Shown in pieces: positions 7,675 to 15,099 of a DNA stretch of 19,091 bases. The notes beneath the pieces are model-generated. The model did no database searches, was not told where the DNA came from, and worked only from the letters and a program-made list of their open reading frames with translations. A program made the translations under genes and the position numbers. Positions within the stretch are counted from its first letter, which is position 1. The number at the start of each line of letters is the position of its first letter. Origin of the DNA: JAJRXG01 sp047634015 (GTDB lineage: Bacteria > Bacteroidota > Bacteroidia > Chitinophagales > Saprospiraceae); the NCBI GenBank assembly GCA_047634015.1, contig JBLIDB010000082.1, positions 1-19,091 of the forward strand, in the 5' to 3' direction.

Positions 7675-8712
7675 TTACCTACTTACTCTTCCACTTGCAT
7701 CTCCTCCCATCAGTTTTTCAACTTCTTCTACCGTAACCAAATTCGCATCTCCGATAATTGTATGCTTCAAACATGAGGCTGCAACGGCAAAATTCAACGC
7801 TTTCTGATCATCCTCAGGAAAGGTAAGTAATCCATATATCAATCCTCCCATAAAACTGTCTCCTCCTCCTACTCGATCCACAATATGAGTGATCTGATAT
7901 GTCGGTGCATACTTGAATGATTCCCCGTCATAAAGTACACCAGACCAAGTATTATGAGATGCACTGATTGAACCTCTAAGTGTTGTGATTACTTTCTTCG
8001 CTCTTGGAAACCGCTCCATCAACTGGATGCAAGTAGATTCATAAGCCTTTGCATCCATACTCCCTCCATCTGTAACATCCACGGATGCTGGATGTATACC
8101 GAAATGCTTCTCGGCATCTTCTTCATTTCCTAAGATGATATCACAACCTTCCACTAATGCGGGCATCACATCGGAACACTTCTTCCCATACTTCCACAAA
8201 TTCTTGCGGTAATTGAGATCTGTGCTTACGGTAACTCCAAGCTGATTGGCTGCTTTGATAGCCTCCAAACAGGCATCCGCAGCTCCCTGAGAGATGGCAG
8301 GCGTTATTCCAGTCCAATGAAAAATATCGACTCCATGGAACACTTTCTCCCAATCGACCATTCCATTCTGAATAGTTGCCATGGCACTTCCAGCTCTATC
8401 GTATACTACTTTACTTCCTCGACTTACGGCACCTGTTTCTAAAAAGTAAATTCCTAGTCGATCACCACCATATATAATATGATCTGTTCCGACATTTCGT
8501 TTTCTCATTTCCATGAGCGCACATTGGCCTATATCATTATTTGGTAATCGGGTAACGAATTCTACATCAACGCCATAATTCGCTAGTGAAACTGCTACGT
8601 TAGATTCTCCTCCGCCGTAGATCACTTCAAATGCATCTGCTTGCGAAAACCTCTTAAAACCAGGAGGAGATAACCTTAGCATGATCTCTCCGAATGTCAC
8701 TACTTTTCCCAT
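7675..8712 (-). CDS. kdgK: 2-keto-3-deoxygluconate kinase (PfkB family)
   Basis: This 345-residue ribokinase-like sugar kinase phosphorylates 2-keto-3-deoxygluconate with ATP, feeding eda. The N-terminus FGEIMLRLSPPGFKRF, followed by YGGGESNVAVSLANYG (32-47), is the pattern of KDG kinases rather than of fructokinases. DRAGSA (105-110) and STDLNYRKNLW (163-173) line the substrate site. The second PfkB signature DRVGGGDSFMGG (279-290) holds the anion hole and catalytic Asp285. The start is ATG 8712 and no earlier in-frame start is convincing. The 251-base upstream region contains a perfect 18-bp palindrome (8857-8874) and a leader hairpin (8744-8761), suggesting repression by a LacI-family regulator not encoded in the window. 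The substrate could come from alginate, pectin, ulvan or other uronates. Confidence 0.93.
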   Translation of the reverse strand: MGKVVTFGEIMLRLSPPGFKRFSQADAFEVIYGGGESNVAVSLANYGVDVEFVTRLPNNDIGQCALMEMRKRNVGTDHIIYGGDRLGIYFLETGAVSRGSKVVYDRAGSAMATIQNGMVDWEKVFHGVDIFHWTGITPAISQGAADACLEAIKAANQLGVTVSTDLNYRKNLWKYGKKCSDVMPALVEGCDIILGNEEDAEKHFGIHPASVDVTDGGSMDAKAYESTCIQLMERFPRAKKVITTLRGSISASHNTWSGVLYDGESFKYAPTYQITHIVDRVGGGDSFMGGLIYGLLTFPEDDQKALNFAVAASCLKHTIIGDANLVTVEEVEKLMGGDASGRVSR

Positions 8713-8743
8713 TGTTTCCTACTTTAAAATTCCAATTCTTGAT

Positions 8744-8761
8744 TTGCCGAACTAACGGCAA
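8744..8761 (-). promoter_or_regulatory. Inverted repeat in kdgK leader
   Basis: TTGCCG-aactaa-CGGCAA has 6-bp perfect arms around a 6-base spacer and lies 31 bases before the kdgK start codon. It may be a second operator or a leader hairpin near the translation start. It has no T-run, so it is not a typical terminator. Confidence 0.35.
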
Positions 8762-8856
8762 TTTAATTATTCTCAATTATTTAGACTACTTACTGCTATC
8801 GCTAATCTCTGTTGACTAAGCCATTTTCTCAATGATAAGAAGAAAAACGTAGGTTG

Positions 8857-8874
8857 CCCGTTAACGTTAACGGG
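8857..8874. promoter_or_regulatory. LacI-type operator upstream of kdgK
   Basis: CCCGTTAACGTTAACGGG equals its own reverse complement over all 18 bases and has the central CG step typical of LacI-family operators. It is 144 bases before the kdgK start and 89 bases after the transporter stop. On the minus strand, TATCTTTA (8876-8883) sits one base before it and matches the Bacteroidota -7 consensus TAnnTTTG at all but the last base. A bound repressor would then cover the transcription start. The perfect symmetry is seen directly; regulator family and effect are inferred. Confidence 0.65.
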
Positions 8875-8963
8875 ATAAAGATAGAGAAAGAAAATATTCT
8901 GATAGTTGCCGCAGCGATAATTCTAACTTTTTTCTTCAAACTACAGAAGATACAATAGCCAAT

Positions 8964-10322
8964 TCAAAGCAATTTGATCAGACTATAAATTCCTACCATG
9001 GCAATCGCTATTGCGCTAAGCCAAAAAATAATATCATAAAAGCGACCCGGAATTAATGATGCCGGTAATCGCTTGTACCTCATCACTAAAGCTACATAAA
9101 CGACTATAAATAAAATAACTGAGCCAACAATGCCTCCTGAAAGGACCATAAATACGGGCATTTTAACAATTAGATATGCAATTGCCCAAGCAAAAGGAAA
9201 AAACCAGGCCAGTTTAGCCATCGTCAGATTGCGTTCATTTTGGTTCTCAAAGTTGATCCAACCGACCTTGCCAAAAGCGTCTGCAAATACCCTAATCCAA
9301 GACGCCAGAGCCGCAAATAAAGTCGAAAAAAGAACTATAAATGAACCAATAAGAAATACAACCCTCGCCCACGGACCCAAAGATTCAGTATAGATGTTTG
9401 AGAGTACTTCAATAGTCTGATTCCCTTCAGGGACTACGCCCATTCTGTGAAGGACTGCCGCTCCCAAAAGATAAAATGCTGCCGTTACTGCAGTATAAAC
9501 TATCATAGCCACAATTGCATCGAGATACATTACGCTGATCCACCCTTTTGCTCTCGCTTTCCAGGCTTCACTATCATCCCGCACACCTGTCTTTGCAGCA
9601 TACCCTTTTTCAATGCACCAATAGTTGTAGTAGATGATCTCATCACCACCGACGCCTGTAATCCCAAAAGCACCAATTGCAACTGCAACTGCAGTAGCAG
9701 GAAGTTCGAATCGAAGACCCGAAAATATATCAGTCCAAGTCAAAACATAAGGTGTGAACTGAAGAGAAATCAGACACCCAATGGTAAATACTGAAAAGAA
9801 AACCATCATAAGTATTGAGGCCTTTTCAATGAATCTATAGTACCCTTTAAAGGTCAATAAAGCGGCCATCGTGGCAACTATAAATGACAAGAATACCAAG
9901 TGCGTCTGAGGAAAGGCGATTTTTAAGACGAGTGCGACCCCACCTACAATGCCTCCTACTTGAAGAATCTTTACCGACATAAGTAACAACCAAGACCAAA
10001 CGGTCCAATGCGCTTTCCCAAACCTTATTCCCGGAAGGCGATTAAAGACCGTCATTACTGTCTCCCCACTATGTATGGCATGTTTTCCAAACTCAACCTG
10101 AATTGCAACCTTGACAAGACAGCTGATAATTATCACCCAAAACGTAACAAATCCAGCTCTAGCTCCCAAAGCGGTAGTTGCAATCAACTCACCTGACCCA
10201 ACTATGGAAGCGGACAAAATAAATCCAGGTCCTAAATACTTTAGTTTTTCTCTAAAAGCCGTTGGAGGCTCCTGAATTGATTCGTTATTTACGATATATG
10301 GGTCTGAAGGTTGGTGATTCAA
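8964..10322 (-). CDS. Nramp-superfamily transporter lacking the canonical metal-site motifs
   Basis: This 452-residue polytopic membrane protein has about eleven hydrophobic segments (first helix near 31-50, last near 430-450). The opening KYLGPGFILSASIVGSGEL aligns without gaps to Nramp helix 1, but the usual Asp-Pro-Gly-Asn is replaced by Gly42-Ser43-Gly44-Glu45. Helix 6, where Nramp proteins carry Met-Pro-His, reads GAFGITGVGGDEII (217-230) and lacks both Met and His. The residues that bind manganese or iron in classical MntH/Nramp are therefore missing, so the usual divalent-metal annotation is unsafe. Acidic residues at 45, 227 and 228 could form a different site. The hydrophilic loop 237-262 is unusually charged. 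The gene precedes kdgK and eda on the same strand, which makes a sugar-acid or related substrate conceivable, but that is inference from position only. Confidence 0.85.
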   Translation of the reverse strand: MNHQPSDPYIVNNESIQEPPTAFREKLKYLGPGFILSASIVGSGELIATTALGARAGFVTFWVIIISCLVKVAIQVEFGKHAIHSGETVMTVFNRLPGIRFGKAHWTVWSWLLLMSVKILQVGGIVGGVALVLKIAFPQTHLVFLSFIVATMAALLTFKGYYRFIEKASILMMVFFSVFTIGCLISLQFTPYVLTWTDIFSGLRFELPATAVAVAIGAFGITGVGGDEIIYYNYWCIEKGYAAKTGVRDDSEAWKARAKGWISVMYLDAIVAMIVYTAVTAAFYLLGAAVLHRMGVVPEGNQTIEVLSNIYTESLGPWARVVFLIGSFIVLFSTLFAALASWIRVFADAFGKVGWINFENQNERNLTMAKLAWFFPFAWAIAYLIVKMPVFMVLSGGIVGSVILFIVVYVALVMRYKRLPASLIPGRFYDIIFWLSAIAIAMVGIYSLIKLL

Positions 10323-10880
10323 AGTAGTTGTAGTTCTTATTTCAGAAGTAAAATACGAAATTGAAAATAGATGCTATCATTGTTAGTTGGAATAGCGTTC
10401 ACTTTCAGCCGAGATACTTTTTAAAGGCCCATTCTTGATTGCTCTTAAACCGTTGATATACAGAGAAACACCCCTCAAAAGTAAAACTGTGACAATGAAA
10501 GCCAAAATTGTATCGGTACTAAAGTATTTAAGACTCTAGTGGGCGAAAAGAAAAGGAACTTGTTTGTAATCAGTTTATGAGACCATATCTTCTGGATTAA
10601 GCAGAATAGTTCAGATACAAAAGTGTTGTCAATTTAAACGAGGATTACGCTTAACGGATCTGGCGCACTCAGCGTAGCTGACTGTCTATGATGTCGTCAA
10701 ACTTCGATAAATGCAGTACTTTGTTTCTTATACAAAGTTTAGACTTCGCAATATTATTTCTGGGACGTTTGAGCGTATAATTTCATAGTCGCATTTACAC
10801 AATTAAGATTGAGGCACAGACCACCTACATATTCGATATTTTACAAATAGTTCCGCGCCACTTACAATTCTACCCGTGAT
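10323..10880. other. Gene-poor interval between transporter and DUF2911 gene
   Basis: No secure gene is seen in 558 bases. A minus-strand frame 10383-10505 from a TTG would encode 40 residues with one hydrophobic stretch (LAFIVTVLLLRGVSLYI) and ends 60 bases before the transporter start; it could be a remnant or chance. An inverted repeat ACTTTGT-ttcttat-ACAAAGT occupies 10718-10738. AGCGTAGCTGA at 10671-10681 is the reverse complement of a word in the repeat at 6706-6727. The promoter of the transporter must lie near 10330-10400, but no consensus is obvious. Confidence 0.45.
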
Positions 10881-11729
10881 CTATAAATTTTTCCATTTAT
10901 TGATATGTTCTTCATTCTCTTCGATTTCAAATAGAAAATTATTCTTTTTAGATACCACGATGGCTATCTTTGCCATTTTTATAGCTGCTTTATAATCATT
11001 TTGCGAGGCAAGAATTTGAGATTTCAACATCCAAGGAGCAGGATTGGGGGCATCCAATGCTATAGCGATATCGATATATTCCATTGCTTTTTCAGCCTCA
11101 TTTCTCTCATAGAAATGATATTGAGCTGCCGCCGAATATGCGTACCAATTTTCTCTATAAGCACTTACTGTTTTAGTAATTTGATCGAGGGTCTGCTGAT
11201 GTGTATTAGTGCTAATCTTTATGCTAATGCGCGTATTTCCCCACTCCATACTCAACACACCTTGAGATTTGCTCACTTCTGTAAAGGTATAGGTACACAT
11301 TTCAGTATGAATAATTTTTTGTGGATTGATAGCGATACGGATTACATCATCTTGGGCATTATAATTATAGGCTCCCCATTGATTCCAATCTCGGTTCAAG
11401 ATTACGATCCACTTGTCCTTTTCGGGAATCATAAATAGAGCATATTTTCCAGCAGGGACCTCCCTCTCGCCGAACTTAACAGCATAATTGAACACTACTG
11501 TTGTCGCTTCATTCGCACCTGCACGCCATACTTTGTCGTAGGGTACAAGACCACCTACTATTTGCCGTCCGCGAGCACTAGGCCTTCCGTAGTCGACTGT
11601 CACTTGGCAAACTCCGATGGTTTGGCTAATAGTTGACTTTGGGCTGGCCCTTGGAATATCCAAGCCTTGTCCAGAAAGTACAAATGAAAATAGAGAAAGG
11701 GTATAAAGAAAGAAAATCGATTCTTTCAT
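10881..11729 (-). CDS. DUF2911 domain exported protein with C-terminal TPR-like region
   Basis: The product has 282 residues. The signal peptide KESIFFLYTLSLFSFVLSGQG is cut around residue 20-22. The DUF2911 signature is unmistakable: RASPKSTISQTIG, VTVDYGRPSARGRQIVGGLVPY (residues about 43-64), then KVWRAGANEATTV and FGEREVPAGKYALFMIP, followed by NRDWNQWGAYNY. Residues about 185-280 are helical and alternate in a tetratricopeptide-like way (YAYSAAAQYHFYERNEAEKA, then a second and third repeat), as in many long members of this family. DUF2911 has no proven function; the protein is presumably periplasmic. It is flanked by gene-poor DNA on both sides and is likely monocistronic. Confidence 0.9.
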   Translation of the reverse strand: MKESIFFLYTLSLFSFVLSGQGLDIPRASPKSTISQTIGVCQVTVDYGRPSARGRQIVGGLVPYDKVWRAGANEATTVVFNYAVKFGEREVPAGKYALFMIPEKDKWIVILNRDWNQWGAYNYNAQDDVIRIAINPQKIIHTEMCTYTFTEVSKSQGVLSMEWGNTRISIKISTNTHQQTLDQITKTVSAYRENWYAYSAAAQYHFYERNEAEKAMEYIDIAIALDAPNPAPWMLKSQILASQNDYKAAIKMAKIAIVVSKKNNFLFEIEENEEHINKWKNL

Positions 11730-12280
11730 ATTCTAACAAATTTTATGTGCACCCAACAATTACAACGTGATTCAATATAATTCTTTCATTTCGGCATTTT
11801 TTTCAAAACAACTCTTGAAATGGAAACTTGACAATTTGAATCAAAATATTCACTAAATAATTCCTAATTTCTGTCCAACCTTACGTTGATAATACCCTCT
11901 TTAATTCCTTTCATTCTTAAAATTTAGAACTTCGCCAAGAATGCTATACTATTTCCAAAACTCTTGTTAGAAGAAGTCAGTAAAAATGTCTTTTACAACG
12001 CTCCCAATTAGTGGCAAACCTAAAGAATCTTGAACCAATATTAAGAGATTTTTTACATGTTTTTATCCTCCTTTTTAGATTTTATTAGTACATCCTCTGA
12101 ATCTCCTTCGATTATATATTAAAATGGCTAAAGTCAAAATACTTTGGCTCTTGAGCATTGGATTGAAAACTAAATAGTAAAACCAGAAAAGGATGACTTA
12201 ATAGTACAGTAACATAGATTATATAAACCGCATGATTGCGATAGCGAATTATGCATGTATCTACATTATTCTCTACTGCC
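11730..12280. other. Intergenic stretch, no gene recognised
   Basis: These 551 AT-rich bases hold only short open frames on both strands. I see no recognisable protein remnant, repeat of the A/B family or RNA gene. Apart from a possible DUF2911 promoter at the left edge nothing can be supported. Together with the two gene fragments to its right it appears to be decayed sequence. Confidence 0.5.
11737..11765 (-). promoter_or_regulatory. Possible promoter of the DUF2911 gene
   Basis: On the minus strand TTG (11763-11765) is followed after 17 bases by TAAAATTTG (11737-11745), which differs from the Bacteroidota TAnnTTTG element by one extra base in the spacer. It ends 7 bases before the start codon, which would give a nearly leaderless transcript, so the call is weak. 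Confidence 0.25.
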
Positions 12281-12634
12281 TTATTTTTTAGTATATATTA
12301 TTGCTGAGAACTGTTCAAACAAAGCTCTAGTTTGATCATGGTTAAAGGGTAAATGCTGGTTATAAATACTTGCGGCAATTCCTGATTTGAAATCAATATA
12401 GAAATAGGTATTCATCAATCCTCCCCCCGTCACAGTTCCAACTTTCCGTCCATAATCTTTAGAATTATTATCTATCATAAATGCTGTTCCCGATCCATCC
12501 CATTGGTGAGATATTACTTGTGATGAAAGGGATATTATTAGCATTGCTGGTGAACCACTGGAATGAATAGAGGAAAGGTAGGATGAAGGAAAAGGTGTCT
12601 GTCCTTGTAGAATTAGAGAAAACGCTACAAACAA
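12281..12634 (-). pseudogene. C-terminal fragment of a serine hydrolase (beta-lactamase family)
   Basis: The last 60 or so residues read GTVTGGGLMNTYFYIDFKSG, then IAASIYNQHLPFNHDQT and ALFEQFSAIIY. This is the end of class C beta-lactamase-like (CubicO/EstB) hydrolases, where the G-G-x-x-N-T-Y-F-x-I-D strand lies in the KTG-box region, followed by the Q-x-L-P-F motif. The catalytic Ser-x-x-Lys and Tyr-x-Asn, which would lie 150-300 residues upstream, are absent. The preceding 45 codons do not resemble the family, and overlapping frames in 12468-12659 suggest frameshifts. The listed start is only where this frame opens, not a real start codon. It is most likely a 5'-truncated, non-functional remnant. 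Confidence 0.65.
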
Positions 12635-12916
12635 ATCTCACTACTTTAGAAGGATACATTAGAAATTATGAAGGGTTGAACTCTTTAGGTGACATCCTAC
12701 TTCATCATATAGAATTTTAATTAGAGGGTATTAATCAAAATATACCGGCGATGTCACTAATCGTAATAGTGTGACATGTTTACAGAATTTTGGCTTTCCT
12801 ATTCCATTGATAATGATCAGGATATATATAAATGTCATTTTGAAATGCCCATCATTCTAAGAGAAGGTTAACAGAATTAATTTCCAAAAGCCAACTCTCC
12901 ACTGAATAAAATAGAC
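12635..12916. other. Decayed spacer with an inverted repeat
   Basis: No gene is seen between the two gene fragments. ATGTCAC (12751-12757) and GTGACAT (12771-12777) form 7-bp perfect arms around 13 bases, and a further GTGACAT occurs at 12690-12696. These could be regulator half-sites or relics; there is no intact gene next to them to regulate except the SRPBCC gene some 430 bases away. Confidence 0.35.
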
Positions 12917-13036
12917 TTAACGTACCATATTACCAGTCTCATTTAGCACATTAAGCATTATCTTGGCGACACTTACGACATACATATTGATATCTTTTTC
13001 ATCAACAAATTTCTGTAGACTTGATTCTAAAAGTAG
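12917..13036 (-). pseudogene. 3'-terminal fragment of a sulfatase paralogue
   Basis: Read on the minus strand, this segment encodes LLESSLQKFVDEKDINMYVV followed by SVAKIMLNVLNETGNMVR and TAA. The sulfatase at 15100 ends ESSLQKVVDEGDINKYVV, RVANRALNVLNGTNNVVR and TAA. Aligned without gaps, the DNA differs at about 18 of 112 bases (roughly 84% identity by hand count). The similarity stops abruptly upstream of ESS, and no sulfatase catalytic domain precedes it. It is therefore a relic of a duplicated or paralogous sulfatase gene whose 5' part has been deleted. Its orientation is the same as the intact gene and the two stops lie 2.2 kb apart. Confidence 0.8.
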
Positions 13037-13211
13037 TGCCGTTCCGTGATTTGAATATAGCCTCGGCAACCCTTCCCTGCCACCTGATCTTTCTCAGGAT
13101 AAGAAGCATCGAAGAATTAAAAATCACCTTCATCTTCAATTAATCTATAGAAAAAAGTCAAAAAGACCCCAGGTCATAAACCTAATAAGCTATCAACAGT
13201 TAATAATATCA

Positions 13212-13658
13212 ATGAATATTACCTTAAAAACAGAAGTTCGTGGCAATTATCTCAAAGTTATGCAACAGTTCGACCGAGATTTATTTGAAGCGCTCAAGCC
13301 TCCTATCGGAGAAATGAAAATTGTAGAATTCACTGGGTCAAAAAAAGGTGATCACGTTCATCTGAGATTAGAACGACCAATTAAAATAGAGTGGGTTAGT
13401 GAAATAATAGAGGATTCTCACGATAATGAAGAGGCTTACTTTATTGATATTGGGACGACGTTGCCTTTTCCAATTCAAAAATGGAGACATAAACATATCG
13501 TTAAGAAGATTGATAATGAGCATAGTATGATCATAGATGACATCAACTTTGAAGGAAAAAATAAGATTTGGACGAATTTACTTTACCCAGCATTATATTT
13601 AGGTTTTTATCCTCGAAAAAAAGTCTACCAAAGCTATTTTGAGAATCTAAATTTATAA
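13212..13658 (+). CDS. SRPBCC (START-like) ligand-binding domain protein
   Basis: This single-domain cytoplasmic protein of 148 residues starts at ATG 13212 (MNITLKTEVRGNYLKVMQQF). The alternation of strands and helices, with LPFPIQKWRHKHIVKKIDNE (residues about 77-96) and a C-terminal helix ending YPRKKVYQSYF, fits the SRPBCC/polyketide-cyclase-like fold, in which the barrel and last helix enclose a hydrophobic ligand. There is no signal peptide. The next gene, an FAD enzyme, starts 17 bases after its stop on the same strand, so they are probably one operon; the SRPBCC protein may bind or deliver the oxidoreductase's lipophilic substrate. The latter is inference. The fold assignment rests on pattern only. 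Confidence 0.7.
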   Translation: MNITLKTEVRGNYLKVMQQFDRDLFEALKPPIGEMKIVEFTGSKKGDHVHLRLERPIKIEWVSEIIEDSHDNEEAYFIDIGTTLPFPIQKWRHKHIVKKIDNEHSMIIDDINFEGKNKIWTNLLYPALYLGFYPRKKVYQSYFENLNL

Positions 13659-13675
13659 TATTTCAAAAAAATTAA

Positions 13676-14905
13676 TTGAGTCAAACTATACATATCATCG
13701 GAGCCGGAGTTAGTGGATTGATTGCCGCTATTGAACTGGAAAAGAATGGATATTCTTGTGTCCTATTTGAACAATCCAACCAAATTGGAGGTCGCGTTCA
13801 ATCAGACTTATTAGATGGATATTCTTTTGATCATGGGTTCCAAGTCTTACTTACAGAATATCCAGCTGCTAAAAAATGGTTGGACTACAAGGCATTAGAT
13901 CTCCAAAAATTTCGGCCTGGAGCAGAAATTGTCTCAGAAAATAAGACTTCTATTTTGGGAGATCCTAGAAGAGATCTAACCTTCATCAGAAATATTTTTG
14001 ATGGATCCGTGGCATCGATTCCAGACAAGATCAAAACATTAAAATTAGCCTACGCATTAAAACGTAAATCCCTTAAAAGCATTTTCTCAGAGGAATCTAT
14101 TTCTTCTTTAGATTATTTGAAAGGAAAAGGGTTTTCAGACCAATTGATCATACAATTCTTTCGTCCTTTTTGGGGAGGAATTTTCTTAGAGACAGATCTG
14201 AGTACTAGTAGTAGAATGTTAAAGTTTATCTACAAAATGTTTGGAGCGGGGTATTCTGCTATTCCTTCAGCAGGAATGCAAGCAATACCAAATCAACTTT
14301 TCCAGCGACTTCGAAATACTACACTATTGTTAAATCATACTGTAACATCTGTCGAAAAAAATCAGCTTATATTTAAAAATGGAAAAACAGTTCATTTTGA
14401 ACATTTGATCATTGCTACTGATCTTGAAAATTTATTAAGAAATCATCAAAAAATTGAATGGAAATCTTGTTATAATTACTACTTCGAAATAAAAATAGAG
14501 CGCACACCTACGCGGATGATATCCCTTGTTTCGAACCCTTCCTTCTACGTCAATAATTATCATTACACTACTGACCTTGTTGACCACCCACAAGGAAAAA
14601 CTATACTTTCTGCTACCGTAGTTAATTCCAGAAACAAGTCAGAACCAGCGCTTTTGGAAGAGGTTATTCAAGAGCTAAAAGTGCTAACAAAAGCTCAAGC
14701 CATAAAATTAATTAAAGCCTACCCAATTAAAAAAGCGCTGCCACAAGTGTCGGATATAAAATATTCACCAACAAAAGATCAAATTAAACTAAGTAATAAT
14801 ATCTACTTAGCTGGTGATCAATTATCTATGGGAAGTTTAAATGCTGCTATACTCTCTGGTGAGAAGAGCGCACAAATGGTGATTGAGCGTATTAATAACG
14901 CCTAA
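13676..14905 (+). CDS. FAD-dependent oxidoreductase (amine oxidase / phytoene-desaturase-like)
   Basis: The 409-residue flavoprotein opens with a Rossmann dinucleotide motif IIGAGVSGL (7-15) and the acidic Glu32 at the end of the second strand, followed by GGRV (38-41), the layout of the amine oxidase, protoporphyrinogen oxidase and carotenoid desaturase superfamily. The C-terminal FAD motif IYLAGDQLSMGSLNAAILSG (about 375-395) closes the fold. TTG is the only usable start: the codon before it is TAA and the next in-frame ATG lies about 180 residues in, past the FAD motif. The substrate is unknown; relatives oxidise amines, porphyrinogens or polyenes. It is probably coexpressed with the upstream SRPBCC gene. 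It converges with the sulfatase gene, with 194 bases between stops and no clear terminator. Confidence 0.88.
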   Translation: MSQTIHIIGAGVSGLIAAIELEKNGYSCVLFEQSNQIGGRVQSDLLDGYSFDHGFQVLLTEYPAAKKWLDYKALDLQKFRPGAEIVSENKTSILGDPRRDLTFIRNIFDGSVASIPDKIKTLKLAYALKRKSLKSIFSEESISSLDYLKGKGFSDQLIIQFFRPFWGGIFLETDLSTSSRMLKFIYKMFGAGYSAIPSAGMQAIPNQLFQRLRNTTLLLNHTVTSVEKNQLIFKNGKTVHFEHLIIATDLENLLRNHQKIEWKSCYNYYFEIKIERTPTRMISLVSNPSFYVNNYHYTTDLVDHPQGKTILSATVVNSRNKSEPALLEEVIQELKVLTKAQAIKLIKAYPIKKALPQVSDIKYSPTKDQIKLSNNIYLAGDQLSMGSLNAAILSGEKSAQMVIERINNA

Positions 14906-15099
14906 CGCTCGACAAGAAACATTAATACCATCATTCTGTTAGACGGAAATCTTGACATTTTGCTTTTACAAATAAGTATCTCAAAAATATACTTTCCTCG
15001 ATTAAATTACAGCTCTTGATCTATAAGGACTCAAGCGAGTTGATGCCCCATTTTTATAGTTTCGTTTCCTATGTGTATGAGTTGTTTCCAAAATCCAAC

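Noticed and set aside
11880..12080. Possible protein remnant on the plus strand (short stretch VSKNVFYNAPN recalling a MutL motif)
   Set aside because: Only about 24 codons between stops, with no further matching residues, so the resemblance is probably chance.
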